Shown: positions 1 through 14,500, counted from the stretch's first letter. The stretch: DNA of 64,000 bases from Paragonimus skrjabini miyazakii (GCA_014338405.1 JTDE01003521.1:2416-66415); one strand, 5' to 3'. Made by a program: numbers and translations. The notes: generated from the letters alone by a model not told the origin.

Positions 1-1419
1 CGAACGCAAATCTATTTGTATAAAATTGTGTGGGCTTCCTTGCACCTATCGCACTCGCCGTCTCCTCTTCTACAGCTCGTTGTGTGATGGCCTACTACGC
101 TGGGGCGGCTAGCTTATTCACGCCTGCATTCGTCCCAACAATGGATGACCACATCACCATGACCCGTGGTGCCTATGGTTCTTTAGCTCGAAATCACGGC
201 CGCACAACGGTGGCTTATTTAATCTTCAGACGAACCGTCCGGACCAAGACTATGATCTGTCGTAATCTGTTGGTCAGGCATCCGACGTACATTTGCTAGC
301 CACCGGAAATGATTGGACATTAGCATAGGTTCACTTCCGTGTGCGTGTGATCAACGAACTACGTCGGTGTTCGATCACCGAATACTCAAAATTTATCCTC
401 GATGTCGCACATGAAAACGGTTCAGCCAATCCCCAAACCATCAGAGGTTGATCCACGTGTTTGCAGCTTCGTTTGTTGGGCACAGACGCTGACAACCGTA
501 GCGTTATTTCCTTGACAGTTATGACTGGTAGTATTACAAATCCGTCTTGTTGTACCTGCGTTCCTCTTTCTGGTTCAAGCTGACTGATCTTCAATTACCA
601 AATGAACATATACATTTTTTTGAGGGACAGTCGTCGTCTGTTGCTTTAAACTGGCAAAAATAGACGTTTTTTCGTTAACTTGTTTTAAAGCTGTTCTTCG
701 GGCTTTCCAACCGTGACAAATTGGCTTATTCTATAAACTAGATTGCGTAGCAGATCAATCTTGCAAAAGATTGGAGTAAATCTGCAACGTATGTACCTTC
801 CAGATCGAAGTGTCTCGCGGTATCTGTTTATTTCAGAGCGATTTCCGTTTTAATGCGGTGTAGCACCTGGGATTAGTACTTTTCCGTCAGTTTAGGTTTC
901 TACCGTAAATCTGATGTTCCTTGGCCAAGAATCTAGCTGCCCATGCGTATATTTCAGTTGAGCTTCTGAATTGAAGGCTGTGTAAATCTCATCTACGCAT
1001 CGTTTGTAAATTTTCGTCTTTGGAATCGCTGCTCTGATCTGTTGCTTAAAGTAACCCGTGGAAGTATCAGCTAATCCAGGTCCTACTGACTACTCATTGT
1101 ATCAGCTTTAACGTGTCTGCAATATTCCATTGAATAAAAACTGCACAATAGATGTGCATAAGTGGTGCAGTTTTTATATCTCATCCAGGAGAAGCCTTAC
1201 TTGTCGACTTGCAGAACGTACATGGTTGTAAATGATGTCCATGCCGATTTTCCTCCCTGTGAATACGTTATAACTGATTTATTTATCTCTCTCTAAATCA
1301 GTTACATGTGCCACACGAATCAACAACTCGTTTGTATCCACTGATTTAATAACTTGTGTGATTTGAGATTGCAAGTCTGGCTGACCTGTAAGCTTCGTTT
1401 CAACATCATCAAACTCCCA
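1..1419. other. No recognisable gene
   Basis: Only short open frames (under 90 codons), with no family match on either strand. It probably lies in an upstream intron of the NTE gene or in intergenic sequence; which of these cannot be decided. Confidence 0.6.
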
Positions 1420-2870
1420 CAGCATCATAACAGCCATGAGGATGACCAGAAGGTACTACGACCTGGGCCAACGCCCACCTCAACAGTAACGTGTGTTGTA
1501 TGACAGGCAGTTTCGTTGTGAGTAATATACTACTCACAAGTAGTATGTTACCCACAGGCAACGTTCAGGAACAAAAGGGCAAGCTGCGAATGGCAGGAAG
1601 ACGGAGGACAAGGAAAGACTATCGAAATAGTGTGCACGCGCTTGGCAGAAGTCCCACCAAGGGGAATGACAATGATGGATGTGAATGCATATTTAACTTG
1701 CAAATGAGTATACGCGTTTGTGGTTTGAATTTTGACATGACGTATACGGATGTTTGTGCAATAAACGAATTCTCAGGCCAAGCGTCTTTTGCGGTCACAA
1801 CACGTGGAATATCCTAGGAGAAAACGTTACTAAAAACGTTAAAAATTGATAAAAGAAGCATAAGCGGAAAAACTAGGAGTGGCACCTCTTTGACTACGGC
1901 ACACTAACAGTGTTTCTGACCAGCGATCCGAGTAATCACGAGAACCCCATCCAGACATGCGACATCTACCCGCTCTGCTCAATGGAACAGTAAGGGTTTT
2001 CATATTTTAGGACCACGTCGTTGCTTGATCACCACATGGTTTTACCTAACTGCTCAGTCCGGTAGACGATCAGCTGGCCATGAGGAGTACGTGACCTAAC
2101 CATCACAGGTTTTGCAACGTGATCAGTTACTGCAAAAGGAGGCTGTCCGGTGGCATGTGCAACAGCAACCCATCCCAACCAGAATAACTTCGCCTATGAG
2201 GGAAATGTATGAAGTTATACAGTTAGAGTTTATGTATTTACGACGCATGGCTTATTCACCCGCCATCCTCTGGCTAGTCTGAGTCAGTAGAGCGCTTCCG
2301 ATGCATTTGTTTTAACTACTTAGACCGTGCTTGGTTGAGGTGCTGCCACTTGGTTACTGAAGAGCCTTTGTTTTAGTTAGTATTTCAATAACTGATGGTT
2401 GGGAACTAAATCTTTTGTCGATATACTGACAACAAACTGATTGCTGTGTGCGGACGAACTTCGCTTACCTTGTTTGGATACCTTGTACCGATTCCCCGGA
2501 TTAATTACTAACCGGACATGAACTGATAAGCCACCGTTTGCAATTGTACACAATTCGAGCATTATATACGACCTAGACAGTTGTCCATAAACTCTCACAC
2601 ACGCTTGCAGATTGAACATACAGTGATGTTAACAGATTCACATATAATTCTGTTGGACCTCCTCACGAAGACGCCAGTTCCAGAGAACGTTACGTGCAAC
2701 TGAGTCTAATGCAGCCTTCAGGTTCAAAGAGACTACGACCGTCGGCTACCTGTAAAAGTGTCGTTGTTCCGTGATCCGTCGCAAGTAAAAAGGTGAGCAA
2801 CGCACCCCCGACCGGATGGGAATCCTGCATTTTCTCCGTGTTTGACTTTCTCTGGGGTCAGTGAGCCCAC
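1420..2870 (-). mobile_element. RTE-type non-LTR retrotransposon fragment (RT part, 3' end)
   Basis: Read on the - strand, the right part gives LRRITEQRHFYR and then SLNLKAALDSVARNVLW, the fingers/palm start of an RTE reverse transcriptase, followed by RVYGQLSR. The left part (about 1420-2200) matches the 3' end of the element at 55566-58740, including the cagtaacgtg and gagaaaacgtta stretches. The middle is deleted or replaced, and frameshifts and stops are frequent, so it is a dead copy. Confidence 0.7.
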
Positions 2871-3569
2871 GTAAAATAAGGGGATTAGTGAGTAACTTGG
2901 ACGCAAAAAACACCATAGACTTCGGCCCCCCTTTTTGGTAAAGGTGTTTAACCAGGTTTATGAGGAAATGTGTCTTTGTGTGTGTGTTTTTTAACACAGT
3001 GATGCTTTATCTAATATCGGCAGCATCTTTCGAACAGTTTCCTGGGCCCATAAATCTTCTAATATATTTCTAATTCATTTTCAGAGTTAAGATGATAACC
3101 CGCGATCGTGGAAGCAGCTTTATTGTCAGCTGTACCAATGTAACCCTGACTGCACATTATGTCGACTTTAGTTGTGTGTCAATAGAGTCCATAGGTCTCG
3201 TTCGCATAGAGAGGCGGTCACTTTCGTTCAACAATTTTGGTGGTGGATACACATGGCTTCATATTTATCAACCTTGATCAGTAAGTTTGAATCCCATGAT
3301 CCTCGACTGAGGTGGCTAAAATCTCTGTACAGGGTTTTTCACAGCTTGCCACACTTCTGTGCCGTCGGTCTCACTGGTATGGCTCGCTGGTAAACGATAA
3401 TCAGAAATGTCTAGCGCACGACAATACAAATCACGGAACGTAGCACAGAGCTTAGCAATACCCGGAAACCCCAGAATAACACAGAAGACTGTGACCTTTA
3501 GCGGAGATTGTATTTGCCCTCAAACCAAAGGTAACATAGCAGACCAGCGTCTGCGTATATATATAGTTT

Positions 3570-5410
3570 TTGAACGACCTTGAAGAATCCCATCTGAATT
3601 GGTGCATTAAAAGTGGGATAGACCAATCGCAGACGCTGGGGAAACGTGCGCCAAAATTCAGTTTTGGCAAGTTGTGGCGCGGAAAGGTAAAATTCAAAAT
3701 CCCAATTTATTTTTCGATGATGTCTCGAAAAATGAATCATTTTTGGGAAAAATAGACTTTCCCCAACAAATCCCTTGGTTATACGGTCTGCCCAAATTGC
3801 ACAAAGCAGGTTTACCTTTGAGACCCATTTCAGATATCTCCAGTTCGCCTTAGCATGCTCTGGCCAAATGGCTTGCCGGTCTACTCGAACCTATCAGGTT
3901 GGAATTAACGAAACAGTCTCCTGGACTTTTTTTCGTTTCATTGACGCAGTCCAAAACCTGAACATAAACAGCGACAGCTGCGATTAGTTGTGGGTGATGT
4001 TCAATTTGAAATCAAAGAATGTTCTCATTCGATGTTGGCTCACTATTTACGAACATGCCTCTGCAGGCGACAACGGACCATTTATGCGGTTACATCGAGC
4101 TTAACAACAAACAGGTGGGCATCCCAAAAGATTAACTGAGAGAACTGCTTGTGCTTTGTACGAGTAACGTTCAGTTTCTGTTCAACAATGCAATCTACGG
4201 ACAGAGGGATGGAGTGACAATGAGTTGGTCTCTAGGTCCTATGTTAGTTGCCGTTTTCATGAACAAACTGGAGACTAACCAGTTGAGTGCGGTCACTGAA
4301 CAATTTGCATTTTGCTACCGTTATGTTGGTGATATTTTTTTTCATCAACAAGAATTCTAACATGAACAGTTATGACAGCTTTTAACTCAACCCATAGCAG
4401 TATTGGATTCACCCAGGAGTCACACAACGATGGCCAGATGTTGGCATAGTAAGACGAGAAGATGGTTCAATCTAACGTAATGTGTACAGAAAGCAAACTT
4501 GAAGTGGCCAATGCATTCACTTTAACAGTTTCGGTACGCCAAATCAAAAGCGAAACCTGATGCGATGTCTGACGGGTAGGGCTTCGAAAATCTGCATCCC
4601 TGACACTCTGCAAGCTGAACTAGACTTTCTACATGAAGTGTTCATGCAGTATGCCTACCCAGTACGTTTCATTCAGAATGCGATGCTGACGGTAGAGTTG
4701 AAACGTAAGTCATCTGCTGTGAATAAGAAACTTGCTTTTGTTAGTCTTCCTATCAAGGGAGATCCCATAGCTGAAGTTATCTCAAGAAAGCTCAAAAAGT
4801 CAGTCGAAACAACCTACCTTAACGCTCAATTGTGCGTGAGTTTCCGTTCAACACCTGTTATCATATCATAACTCAAAGACAAGCGTCCATGTTCTACAAC
4901 CAGTTGTTGTGTGTACTCATTTGTTTCCTCGTGTCGAGCATCATACATTGATCGTACTACAAGGCGATTGTCTGACAGAATGCGTGAACATCATTCTGCG
5001 TGGTTGAATGACCGGGTTGTTAAAACAGTTGCTGCTCATTTGACTAACTCTAATCATTTTGTCAGTAAAAAAGACGCTTTTTAGATTGTCTACCGAGTAC
5101 GAAGGAGTCGATCAAAAGTGGTGATTCCGAAGGTTGATCGTTGCCCAGGCTATTAGTATCCGATTCCGCAACCCTGACCTCTGCGCTCAGAAGAAGTTCG
5201 TGCGGACACTTAGTCTTCCCTGGCCCACAATCAATCAAGCCCACGATTTGGAACAGTGATTGCGTAACTGATACCAAACACGCCTTCCATAACTTCTATC
5301 GATCGTTTTTCTAACTCACCCCAGTTAATGTCTTCATATGTATTGTGTTGTAATTAACCTGATGGTCAAATACAGAAAACAAGTCTTGTTCACTACTTTG
5401 TCGTTCTCAT
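3570..5410 (+). mobile_element. Penelope-like element, degenerate copy 1 (RT + GIY-YIG)
   Basis: In order: PWLYGLPKLHKAGLPLRPIS (RT finger motif, 3773 on), then a stop; YRYVGDIFF at 4316-4342, where the catalytic YVDD has become YVGD; LKKSVETTYLNAQLCVSF; then a GIY-YIG-type nuclease segment with ASYIDRTTRRLSDRMREHHS at about 4939-5000. The 3' tail (5090-5410) recurs at 21755-22075. Several stops and frameshifts show it is inactive. Confidence 0.78.
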
Positions 5411-8190
5411 GAATTCATTGGGTAGTTTCGAAGGAATATGCACTAACTCAACGCAAATGGCGTAAACACGAGGGACTTACGGTGGACCTTTGTGGAACGT
5501 CACCGTTGTCAGGGAACTAGCGCGATAGTTATTCATTCTCATTAACATTCAACCTACGTCCATTTGGGTGCCTTCTTGACATCTGAGGAGAAGTTAATGA
5601 AGACCATCTCTGTGGGGTTTTTTAACAGGAAAGAATGATCAGCTTTATCGAGAGCTTTAGATAAACTAGTGTATTATATGTTTATGGGCAATCATCCTTC
5701 CGTAACATTACCCAAAAATGTTACGAACACTTAGCGAGTTGCATTTTAGTAATAAGTTCAAGGTTTGTTGCCTTAGCTCCAGATGATCTTGGGCACCACC
5801 GAACACAAACCTATTCATCTATGGTTAATCCGATCTTCGTTGTAGTCACTTCTAATCGACCTGTTAACAACAAAAGATTAGATTGTTCTGTCAAACGTTC
5901 TGCTAATTTGACAGCATAGTTTTTCAAGGTGGATAAAACACATCAATTCTGGACGGATTGATTTGAGCTTCTAATTTGTTTCTCATTTGCGACACTGAAC
6001 TTTGGGACGTTTCATTTGAATTTGCTTCTGATTGTTCAGCCGTCTCCTTCCAAGTGCTTCTATGCACACTTACTGCTCGTTTCAAATTTTCGTGGTGTGC
6101 ACATTTGTGATGAAAATTCCCACGAAAGCTGGAAGTCGTAAACTCTCAAGCTTACTCACACTGTATTCTGCTTTTTATGTTGCAAGAGTCTTTGGTTTGT
6201 CGTTAGCTTTTGGCCAGGATAATACCAGTATCGAAACGGGCCCTCAGTTGCAAAAAACAGTGTGGTTGCCAATTCAGTTGTAGATTTACCTTATTCTGAT
6301 TTGTACAAGTCCTTGCTGAGCTTTTCAGTATGATCAGACGTTTAATACCGTCTTTAGGTTTTTCGCTGTTTTTCTAGGTTGAAGACACAACCGAATTAAA
6401 CTTGATAATGAAATGGGATATTTTTGCAGTTGAAAGCGACAACAGTGATAGCATTTACTTCTGTTGAACAGTGACTATCGACTTTGCTCCCGTTGAGCCT
6501 TGGTCCCTACATTTTGAAATTATCCATATATATTTGAAATGTGAGGACCAAGGCATATCAGGAATGAAATATAAATGTGTATATGTATATTACTGATCGG
6601 CTTAATATTGTTTTTTCGTTTTGTCTAGAACGATGACTTTTCTTATCACTGTTATACCTATACCAGATGTAAACGTGGGAACACACACCATTCTGGTACG
6701 TCTGCTAACAAGCACAAGAGTAGGTTGACAAACAACATCAGTAGTGGTAGTGGTGAGGTCGTGGTGTGGTTGTGAGGCGGACGCACACACTTGTGTCTGG
6801 CCCAGCCTGTACAGTAAGATCAATCACGGCTGTGGCAACTCTCCATCGTTAGCCTATACATAGCTTGCTTGTTCCCGATCTGGTAATCGTTTTTCACGAG
6901 CTGATCTTCGCTCACATGCTGTGCTAACGGAATGTTCCATTTTGCATATGGTTTCGTTCCATTGTTTGGGGAGTGTCAATTGTGTTCTGCAGCCCGTCTC
7001 GCTTATTTTCCACCCTCCTAGTCTGGTCCAGACGACGAAAGGATTCTTTTTGGTCCTTCATTTTTGCTTATGCTATACTAGCGCTACCAGTGTTGACTGT
7101 CTCACTAACACAGGCTTTGTCGAAAGGTCACACTTCAACGGATACCTTTACAAGATGGTGTGCCAATTACTGTTCTTATGAGCTGAAATCGATCGACCGC
7201 ATGTGATTGGCCTTGCAAACTAGCAAGTACATGTAATTGCCACGTGTGTATGCAAGTGTGCCTGGATAAACGAATGAACGTTGTGCATCGTGTAATAAAG
7301 ATGTGAAAGGAGCAGAGTGGGAAGAAATAGACAGAAATTCCCAGTACGAGCGACACCGAGTTCTACTCTTCGTCATTACAAAGAGGGTCCACAGCCGAAG
7401 ACGTTCACGATCCTTTGAACTCTAGCCGACAACGCCCTATTTAAACGGGCCTCAATGTCAGTGCCTTCGTATCCTGTACACAAGTCCTGCGCTAGCCACC
7501 TGGCTACTGCTTTCGGCATAGTCCACCAATTACAAACATAGCACGGCGTAGCAAACGGTAAGTTAGGGTGCACAAGATGTGTTCATGCAGCGAATCTCGC
7601 GAGACGAGTTTGTTCCGCTCAGCAATCGACAGAGTCTGTCTCTTGAACATAGGCCAGCAAACTTCGTGACTGCCAACATGGCATTTTTACCGCACACCGG
7701 TAATGTTTTCGATATACTGATGGTCGAAAACGGAAACTTTGACCACCGCAGAGCACTAATTCGGGTGTTTATTTACCATACCACAAAATCGCAAAACGTT
7801 CATGGCTCACTTTCTCCAGCCCTTGTATTTCCTCTTCACCTAATCGATTGGACGTCCCAGCTCTCCTTGTTTTTCCTGTCCTTGCTTTGTTTTGAACAGC
7901 CTGGCACTATTCAGTTTATATGTTACCTGGCACGTCGCGAGACACTATATACTGCGTGATGTTAAATGGCTGGAAACGAAGTCAGAATTGAATTTGGACC
8001 GTTTATCTTGCTATCCTAAGTTCATATTTCTCACGCAACTGAACGATGTTAAATTGGCGTGTACAGATTTCTGCTAGTTACACCCAGTGCACATTACTTA
8101 TCGTACAAGTTCATTGGTTCCTGTTCTTCTTTGCTGGGCTAACCTTCGATAATTTCAAATAGGCTTATTATGAGCTGTTTTTATTTTCAG
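5411..8190. other. Noncoding stretch before first recognised NTE exon
   Basis: Open frames up to 126 codons (7579-7956) do not resemble the NTE segment expected just upstream of exon a, and lack matching splice phases. It is most likely intron. A diverged upstream exon could be hidden here. Confidence 0.5.
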
Positions 8191-8505
8191 GTGGTGAAGT
8201 CGTTGGTGCTCATGTATCCACTGACGACCGCGTACCCTACTCAGCGACAGACGGCCGCATGGTTGAATTTACGACCTTGGATCAGTCATCACTATCACAT
8301 ACGGTGTGAGCAGCGTGTATTCACCGCACGCAACTCAGATGATTTGGTTACCTTCTACTCAGATGTGTTCGCTCATGAGAGGCCAAATCCACAGTCCGAC
8401 TTTTCTCGTTTGGCTCGCTACTTGACAGGCGAGGCGATTGGTTTAGTACTCGGCGGTGGTGGAGCTCGTGGCTGTGCACATATCGGCGTGATTAGAGCTT
8501 TTCAG
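8191..8505 (+). CDS. PNPLA6/PNPLA7-like: NTE exon a: linker and start of patatin domain
   Basis: The acceptor is a pyrimidine-rich tract ending ttttcag and the donor is cag|gttagt; both ends are phase 0. It encodes 105 residues, including the conserved WLN, SDFSRLAR and LVLGGGGARGCAHIG blocks. The glycine-rich oxyanion motif begins at base 8452. An open frame runs on past the donor to 8755, but homology stops exactly at the splice site. Confidence 0.92.
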
Positions 8506-11500
8506 GTTAGTATCATGCTGGTTTGCCTACTTGACTGTCGTGTGTTCCATGAAGTCGCTTTGGCCATGTGCCGTGTAGGCTCCACCCTGAGTGTTGTTCA
8601 CAAAGACGTTCTCTACTATACTCGAGAGGTCATAATCCCCATTCACCCCGGTGCAATGAAGTTGAATAATGCATATCTTTTCACGTTGGCCTTCTGTGTA
8701 TTAAGCATTTCCTGCGTTCTTTCGGTGCGCACTGCTTGCAGAATTCGCACAGGTTAGCACAAACAGCAAACGTGCACAAACCTTCACACTCGCGCGTAAG
8801 ATCTATTTTACCATCATTCCACCGTTAAGTTTGTCTAGTTGGATGCTGCTTAACGAGCATATGTTTATATGTTTGTGACGCCTTAGCATCACCATAGCGG
8901 GAGAAGAGCAAATTCGCTCTTTTTCACGAGTATTTCTATTGGTGCATTCTACTTATGGGGAGTCTGCAGATGACCGCGTTTGTTCCGCAGATATAATATT
9001 TGTTTATGAATTGTTGTATGTATGAACATTCCTGGTTAACAGTGCACGTTTGTCTCGGAAACTGTTGTCTGAATTTTCGATTACAATACACTTAATTTAT
9101 ATAAACTTGGTGTCTGTGGTTTTGGTCTTTTATTCTTCAAGATTGCACACGTAATCATGCTATTTTCAAGATGCATTCTGGGCTTTATGTTCCTTGGATT
9201 GTCTGGACTTTTAGAGTCCAGATACAGCTTGGTGGTTACTACGATTATCATTAGACGAATTCCTACTCATTCCCAAAGCACCCTTGTTCAAATTTTACCA
9301 AATCAACACTGTCTTAACTGCGTGTTACTCGCTGAGTTGCTCACGCAGGTGTAGCACATAAACTCCGGTCCTCACCTATCAATGGCTGTCTGCAATGAAC
9401 ACACCATACTCACTCAGATAAAATCTGACAACCTATTCATTCTGCAAAGTCTAATGATTCATTTGATTGTACTGGTCAGTTGTCAGTGAATGTGTTTTGT
9501 TTGATACTGTGATATAGCCACCGAACTGACGCACTAGCGAAAAATCTGGACTTCAGCTGGATTCGAACCAGCGACAGAAACAACATGCCCAAACGCGGCA
9601 AATGCTCCACTAACTGAGCTACGAAGCTTCGTAGCTCAGCTGTCTCCCTGCTTACTGTTTACTTGTTGCTGTTGGGTTGTTCAAATCATACTATGCTCTT
9701 AGACAAAAAAACGGGAGGTCACAGTTACCGTTGTGCGGCTGATTCGGACCAGATATTACAAGTATATATACACACACGCTTGGATGCATTTTACAAATAC
9801 CAGTGATTCAGGCTTATTGATTTTCATGCTGCTAGGCGATAAATAGACGACGCAATCCGCATGGATTTATTCTACTGTCACTTCTCAATACCATGTCGGT
9901 CCATCTTCGGTGAAGAGTACTGCACCAGCTTTTCATCGTAAGTTGTTCACAAGCCTTCGGATGGGTTTTTTTCGTCTGATGCTCTGTCTTTGCGACAGCT
10001 TGTGAGACGAGGAGGTCTGTGTTTGCTTAGTCTAGAGGATCACTTGATCAGGCGATTGAGTAGATCGAAGTATGCAGCCAGTACCATGAGATCATTTGAG
10101 CGTCCATACATGTTTGCACCGATTAACTGGAGTACCATCATTTTAAATATTCGGTTAATATTAGGATAAAGTGTTCTTGTAGCTAGTCCTTGTGACACGA
10201 ATCAATTGGTAAGGTGGTCATGAAAGATTGACTTACTCCATCCTTTTGATCACGGAGCATCCTATCCATGGACTTAACTACTATCACCGGGTAACTCGGT
10301 TCTTTGGTATTTGTCTCTCCAGGCCTTGTCTGGTACATACTGCAACTTTGAACTTTAATCTTCGGTTGCTATTTGTTTTAGGCTATCATTTCGAAATTCT
10401 GCTTCTATAACCTCGAACATATGCTTAGTCTCTAACGTCGATAAATTGATCTTTATCCCTTATCGACCTCTGAAGGTTTCTTTCTTACGACTGTTTTTCG
10501 TTGGATTATTTGTTTCACTGGTTCGAAATGTATGAGAAATACTGTGCACTCGTCTTCTTCACGGTGTCGCAGATGATGCCAGGCCATCCTTGAAATTTTG
10601 TGTGTATGTTGTGCGATAAGTGAACAAGACTCGTTGAGCCACGCACTTGGTCGTCCCAAACCTTGGCTTTGATAATCGCGCGTGCCAGCTTGTCGGCAAA
10701 ACATTTCACTTGGTAGTCGGGTTGGGGGTTATACAGCGGCGAATGGACGTGCTCGTTGTTCTACTAGATCCAAAACTGGTCAAGTTACGCGAACTGCGTA
10801 CCGTTTGTGGTTGCAAACACATTGGGAAATCCAATTCGGCAGAACAACGGTTGAAGCCTGAGAATTGTGTTAGTTCTCGTTACACGTTCCAATGGAAGTA
10901 TTTCCGGCCACTTAGAAATGTCGACCATTGCGTGATAATTGGGTCCACTGAGGGGCTTTTTCGCCTGCCATCTCTCGTCCGTTCGTCCGACCTCATTTGT
11001 CGACGACCTATCCGCTCACCCGCGTTGTCCGTAATCTATCCGCTGTGAGCTTTGACCATACTTAACGACTGTATCTATAGATCCCACTGGGCGTTGGAAT
11101 AATCGCGCCTCCGATCTGATCATGCGTTCCATTTTTCCCACCGCGTCTCATGCATTAGTCGGATCTTGTTGTGCAATGTCTCATCCCCTCGCCCGTGTTG
11201 TCTGCAATCTGCTCGCTATGGATTTTTGGACATACCTCGCCGTCGCGTTAAGGTATTCCACCGAGAGTTGAAATACTCGCACCTCCGAGTTGATCATTCA
11301 CCTCAATATCTACCTTTGAAATACTGCGCCTGTCTATCATTCGTAAAGGAGCATCTGCTGTAACAAATCCTGCGGTACCTCGGTATTAGAGCCAAAAATC
11401 ATAGTTTAACAGCGGTCTCTCCTTTCGTTGCCCACGATTGGCTAAATACAGTGGGATATTTCTTTATGACCAGATACAAAAGCGGACGGCTTGTAGACTA

Positions 11501-14500
11501 CCAGTAACGTGAAGCCTCTGTTATAAGGTAATTTGAAGAAATTTTCATGGCGATCATATTTATTAAGCTTTTGTTTTCAATCTATCTATAATTTTTCTCA
11601 GTGGATTTATATGTTCGTGTTGCGTGCGTGATCATTCTTTAGAGCTATCAGGAAAAACGTGAGTGATGACGGCACCCATACCATAATTTGATTCATTTAC
11701 TGCAATTATGACTTTCAGCTTAAGATCAAAATAAATTAGAAGATCGTGAGTAGGCATTTACTTGATTTTGTCGAAAGCTGCTCGACACATTTGGGACCAA
11801 TAATAAGTGGCACCTTTTGTCGACGGGTGGTTGAATAGTGTGTGAACTTCTTGTATGACAAATGGGAGTGGGCTATATTGATCCGCTAGTTCTGGAAGAT
11901 ATCGAAGAGTTGTTGGGCCGATAGACGATGTTATATCCTGAAGGCCGTTGACGTCAGCAGACTCTGGATGTCTATTGTTCTGATCGATTATCAATCCTAA
12001 ATCTTGACCGATTGAAAAAACAACTCATATCTATCTGAACGCAGATAAAACCTGTAGTCCTTCATTCTCAACATCACACAATCTAGTATGTCAGCTAATA
12101 CATCCGGAGTATTACCGATGGCCGTTATATCGTCTAAGTATACTGTTGCACCCGGAAAGCCATTTACCATTCTGTCCATTACTTGTTGAATAATGGAAAA
12201 CACTGCTGATGATCTTTAATCATTATTGGAGCAAACCTTTCATGGGTTTTGACGTCCAGTCTGAAGCTGACCAGTTTTTGGGAGATCGAGCGGATAAATT
12301 GTTTATTCACCGTTCGTTTTGGTAGATGATTTTTGTTTTTGTGGCCTGCATTTTGGCGCACCGGACGTTTGTGCTTTGAGCGTGTACAAAATCCTTTGAA
12401 ATATTGTTCACTACAATGCCAATGAGTGGCTAGAATCTGTTTGCCAACACCGGTGGATGTTTTGTTTAGGATTCCAGATATGGGTGTACGTCAGATTGAA
12501 CCAACATTAATCGTTTTCTACCGGCCTCATTGTCTAGTGGTGACTATATTTTGCTTGAGGTTGGTAAGCCGCTGACGTTCAGCTGTGATCGGTTATAGTG
12601 TGTGTCTTTTGGTTCGTGCTCAGTTTTGATCGAAATGCCAATCCGGACTTGTGTATCAGTCGACAGCTGTTGGCCACCGGTGAAAAACGAACAATCAACT
12701 TGCCGATCCGTAATAGCACGCAGTTCGATACATTCGCGTTTTCGGTTGAATGTGCCTACATTCTTGAACTCCTCGCCGTCTCTTATGATCAGCTTGGGAA
12801 ACTGACAGTGGATGCTGAGTGAAGCTTGTGTACGGAATATACGAGTTAGAATTCTGAGCTTTTCAATGAATTTGAATTTACCCGGGCTCTTTGGAAGTTC
12901 ATGTATTTCGTATGTTCAACAGTCTCTAACTTGTACAGTAATTTAAGAGCCTTCCATGAATCATTTTAGTTAATGAAATCCATGTGAATAGTGTCCGTAT
13001 TACGTTTGAGCTACGTCTTGAAGATGACATTAGCTGTTGGCCTAAATGAGGATTTCATGGTGTTCTTTTTCATTGTTTTCACTATAGTACGATTGGAATC
13101 AGATGAGGCTGTTGTTGCTTAAGTTGTTGTTATAAAATCAACTTCAAAATCTTCGGAAGACGTCGTATCGCCAAATGTGTCCTGTAATGAGTTCACGAAT
13201 AGTTTATCTGGGGGTCACGTGCACTTAGTTAAAAAGACATGATGACTATGTAAGTCGATTAGCACTTGGACATCATAGAACCAACGAACAATGACAATAA
13301 CATGAAGATTGCTTTGCTTTGATTGTATAGATGCTTTGTGGTATACGCACGTGAATGTGATACTGGTGGAATGTTTCTTACTTGATTTGTGCGAACCGAG
13401 TGTTTTGTCCAGTCGATTGGAATTGCTCATCTTCTAATCGATAGATTTCGGACCGGTAAGCTTATTAAGTTCTTAGTGATGCTGTAAAGAACGATTTGTC
13501 TTTCAGATCATGGGCCGCGTTTGATCGAACGAGGACACTAAGGGAAAACTGATGCATACCATCTGAGGGTGATTTTATCGTCTTTTCCGTGCTGAAGAGC
13601 CCACGTGTGATATTCACGTTTGTTTCAAGGAGCATTTAATATCTCGTTTCTATCCGACCCTTATTGCTGCGTACTTCTGAACTTAAACAATACACCATTG
13701 ACGACCCTTTCTCATTTACCAGTCACCAGTGATGTTGCCTAATTGCTGTCTCAATGAACGACTCAACCTCTTATAAACCAATTGACGTACGGCAGTTTTT
13801 CTAAGGTTTTACCAATCCTTGATTTCAATGCTCGTGGGAAATCTGTCAGCATGCCTTGCCAATGTGCGTTTTTCCCCACCAGGACTAGATTATGCGCACT
13901 GTCACGTGACTGTTTCGGTAGTTATGTACATTCACGGTTGAGTTGTACGTTGACCTAGTGTGATTGATAGCTGTTTGTGCCCGTTAGTCCTTATCACATG
14001 GCTACACCACGAGCGTTCAACTGGTTTTATTATGTACCCTATGCCATCTAAGTATATTTAAAGAACCGGCTGGCGCCGAGCAAAATTCACGTGATAATCA
14101 GCCGCTGACAATCTAATGTGTAACGAAAACTGTGGCTGATTTGCCTATCAGGGATTGTAATTGTGGTTCTCTACATTGGGCTTCTCGTGGCCTCTGGTGT
14201 TGCTTGTTAGAATCAGTTCGATATGACAACTCTTATCTGTCCTGTCTGGCGATTTGTTCGTTTTCAGTGCTGATCTACACTTTAGCACTTTCGTCTGATT
14301 ATGTTGGGATCGTTGATCCTGCCTCACACTCTTTTAGAAACGTATACATTTGACTGTATGCAATATTGTAATTTTTATACCTTCTGAATTCATTTCGTTT
14401 ATCGTATACTATAGATAGAACCCAGTTCCGTCTAATATTTATGGGATACTGGCAAGCAGTATCTTGTATACTTTTAAGTTACGTAACTTCCTTCCCTTAA

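Noticed and set aside
1..8190. Upstream NTE exons (cNMP-binding and transmembrane parts).
   Set aside because: I looked for the segments expected before exon a and saw none with matching phase; they probably lie beyond the left edge or are too diverged to see by eye.
8506..8755. In-frame continuation of NTE exon a.
   Set aside because: Homology ends exactly at cag|gttagt and resumes in phase at 20134; the extension is intron read-through.
9545..9632. A functional tRNA gene on the - strand.
   Set aside because: The A- and B-boxes are good, but acceptor and anticodon stems do not pair, and the 5' end runs into a palindrome; a tRNA-derived repeat fits better.
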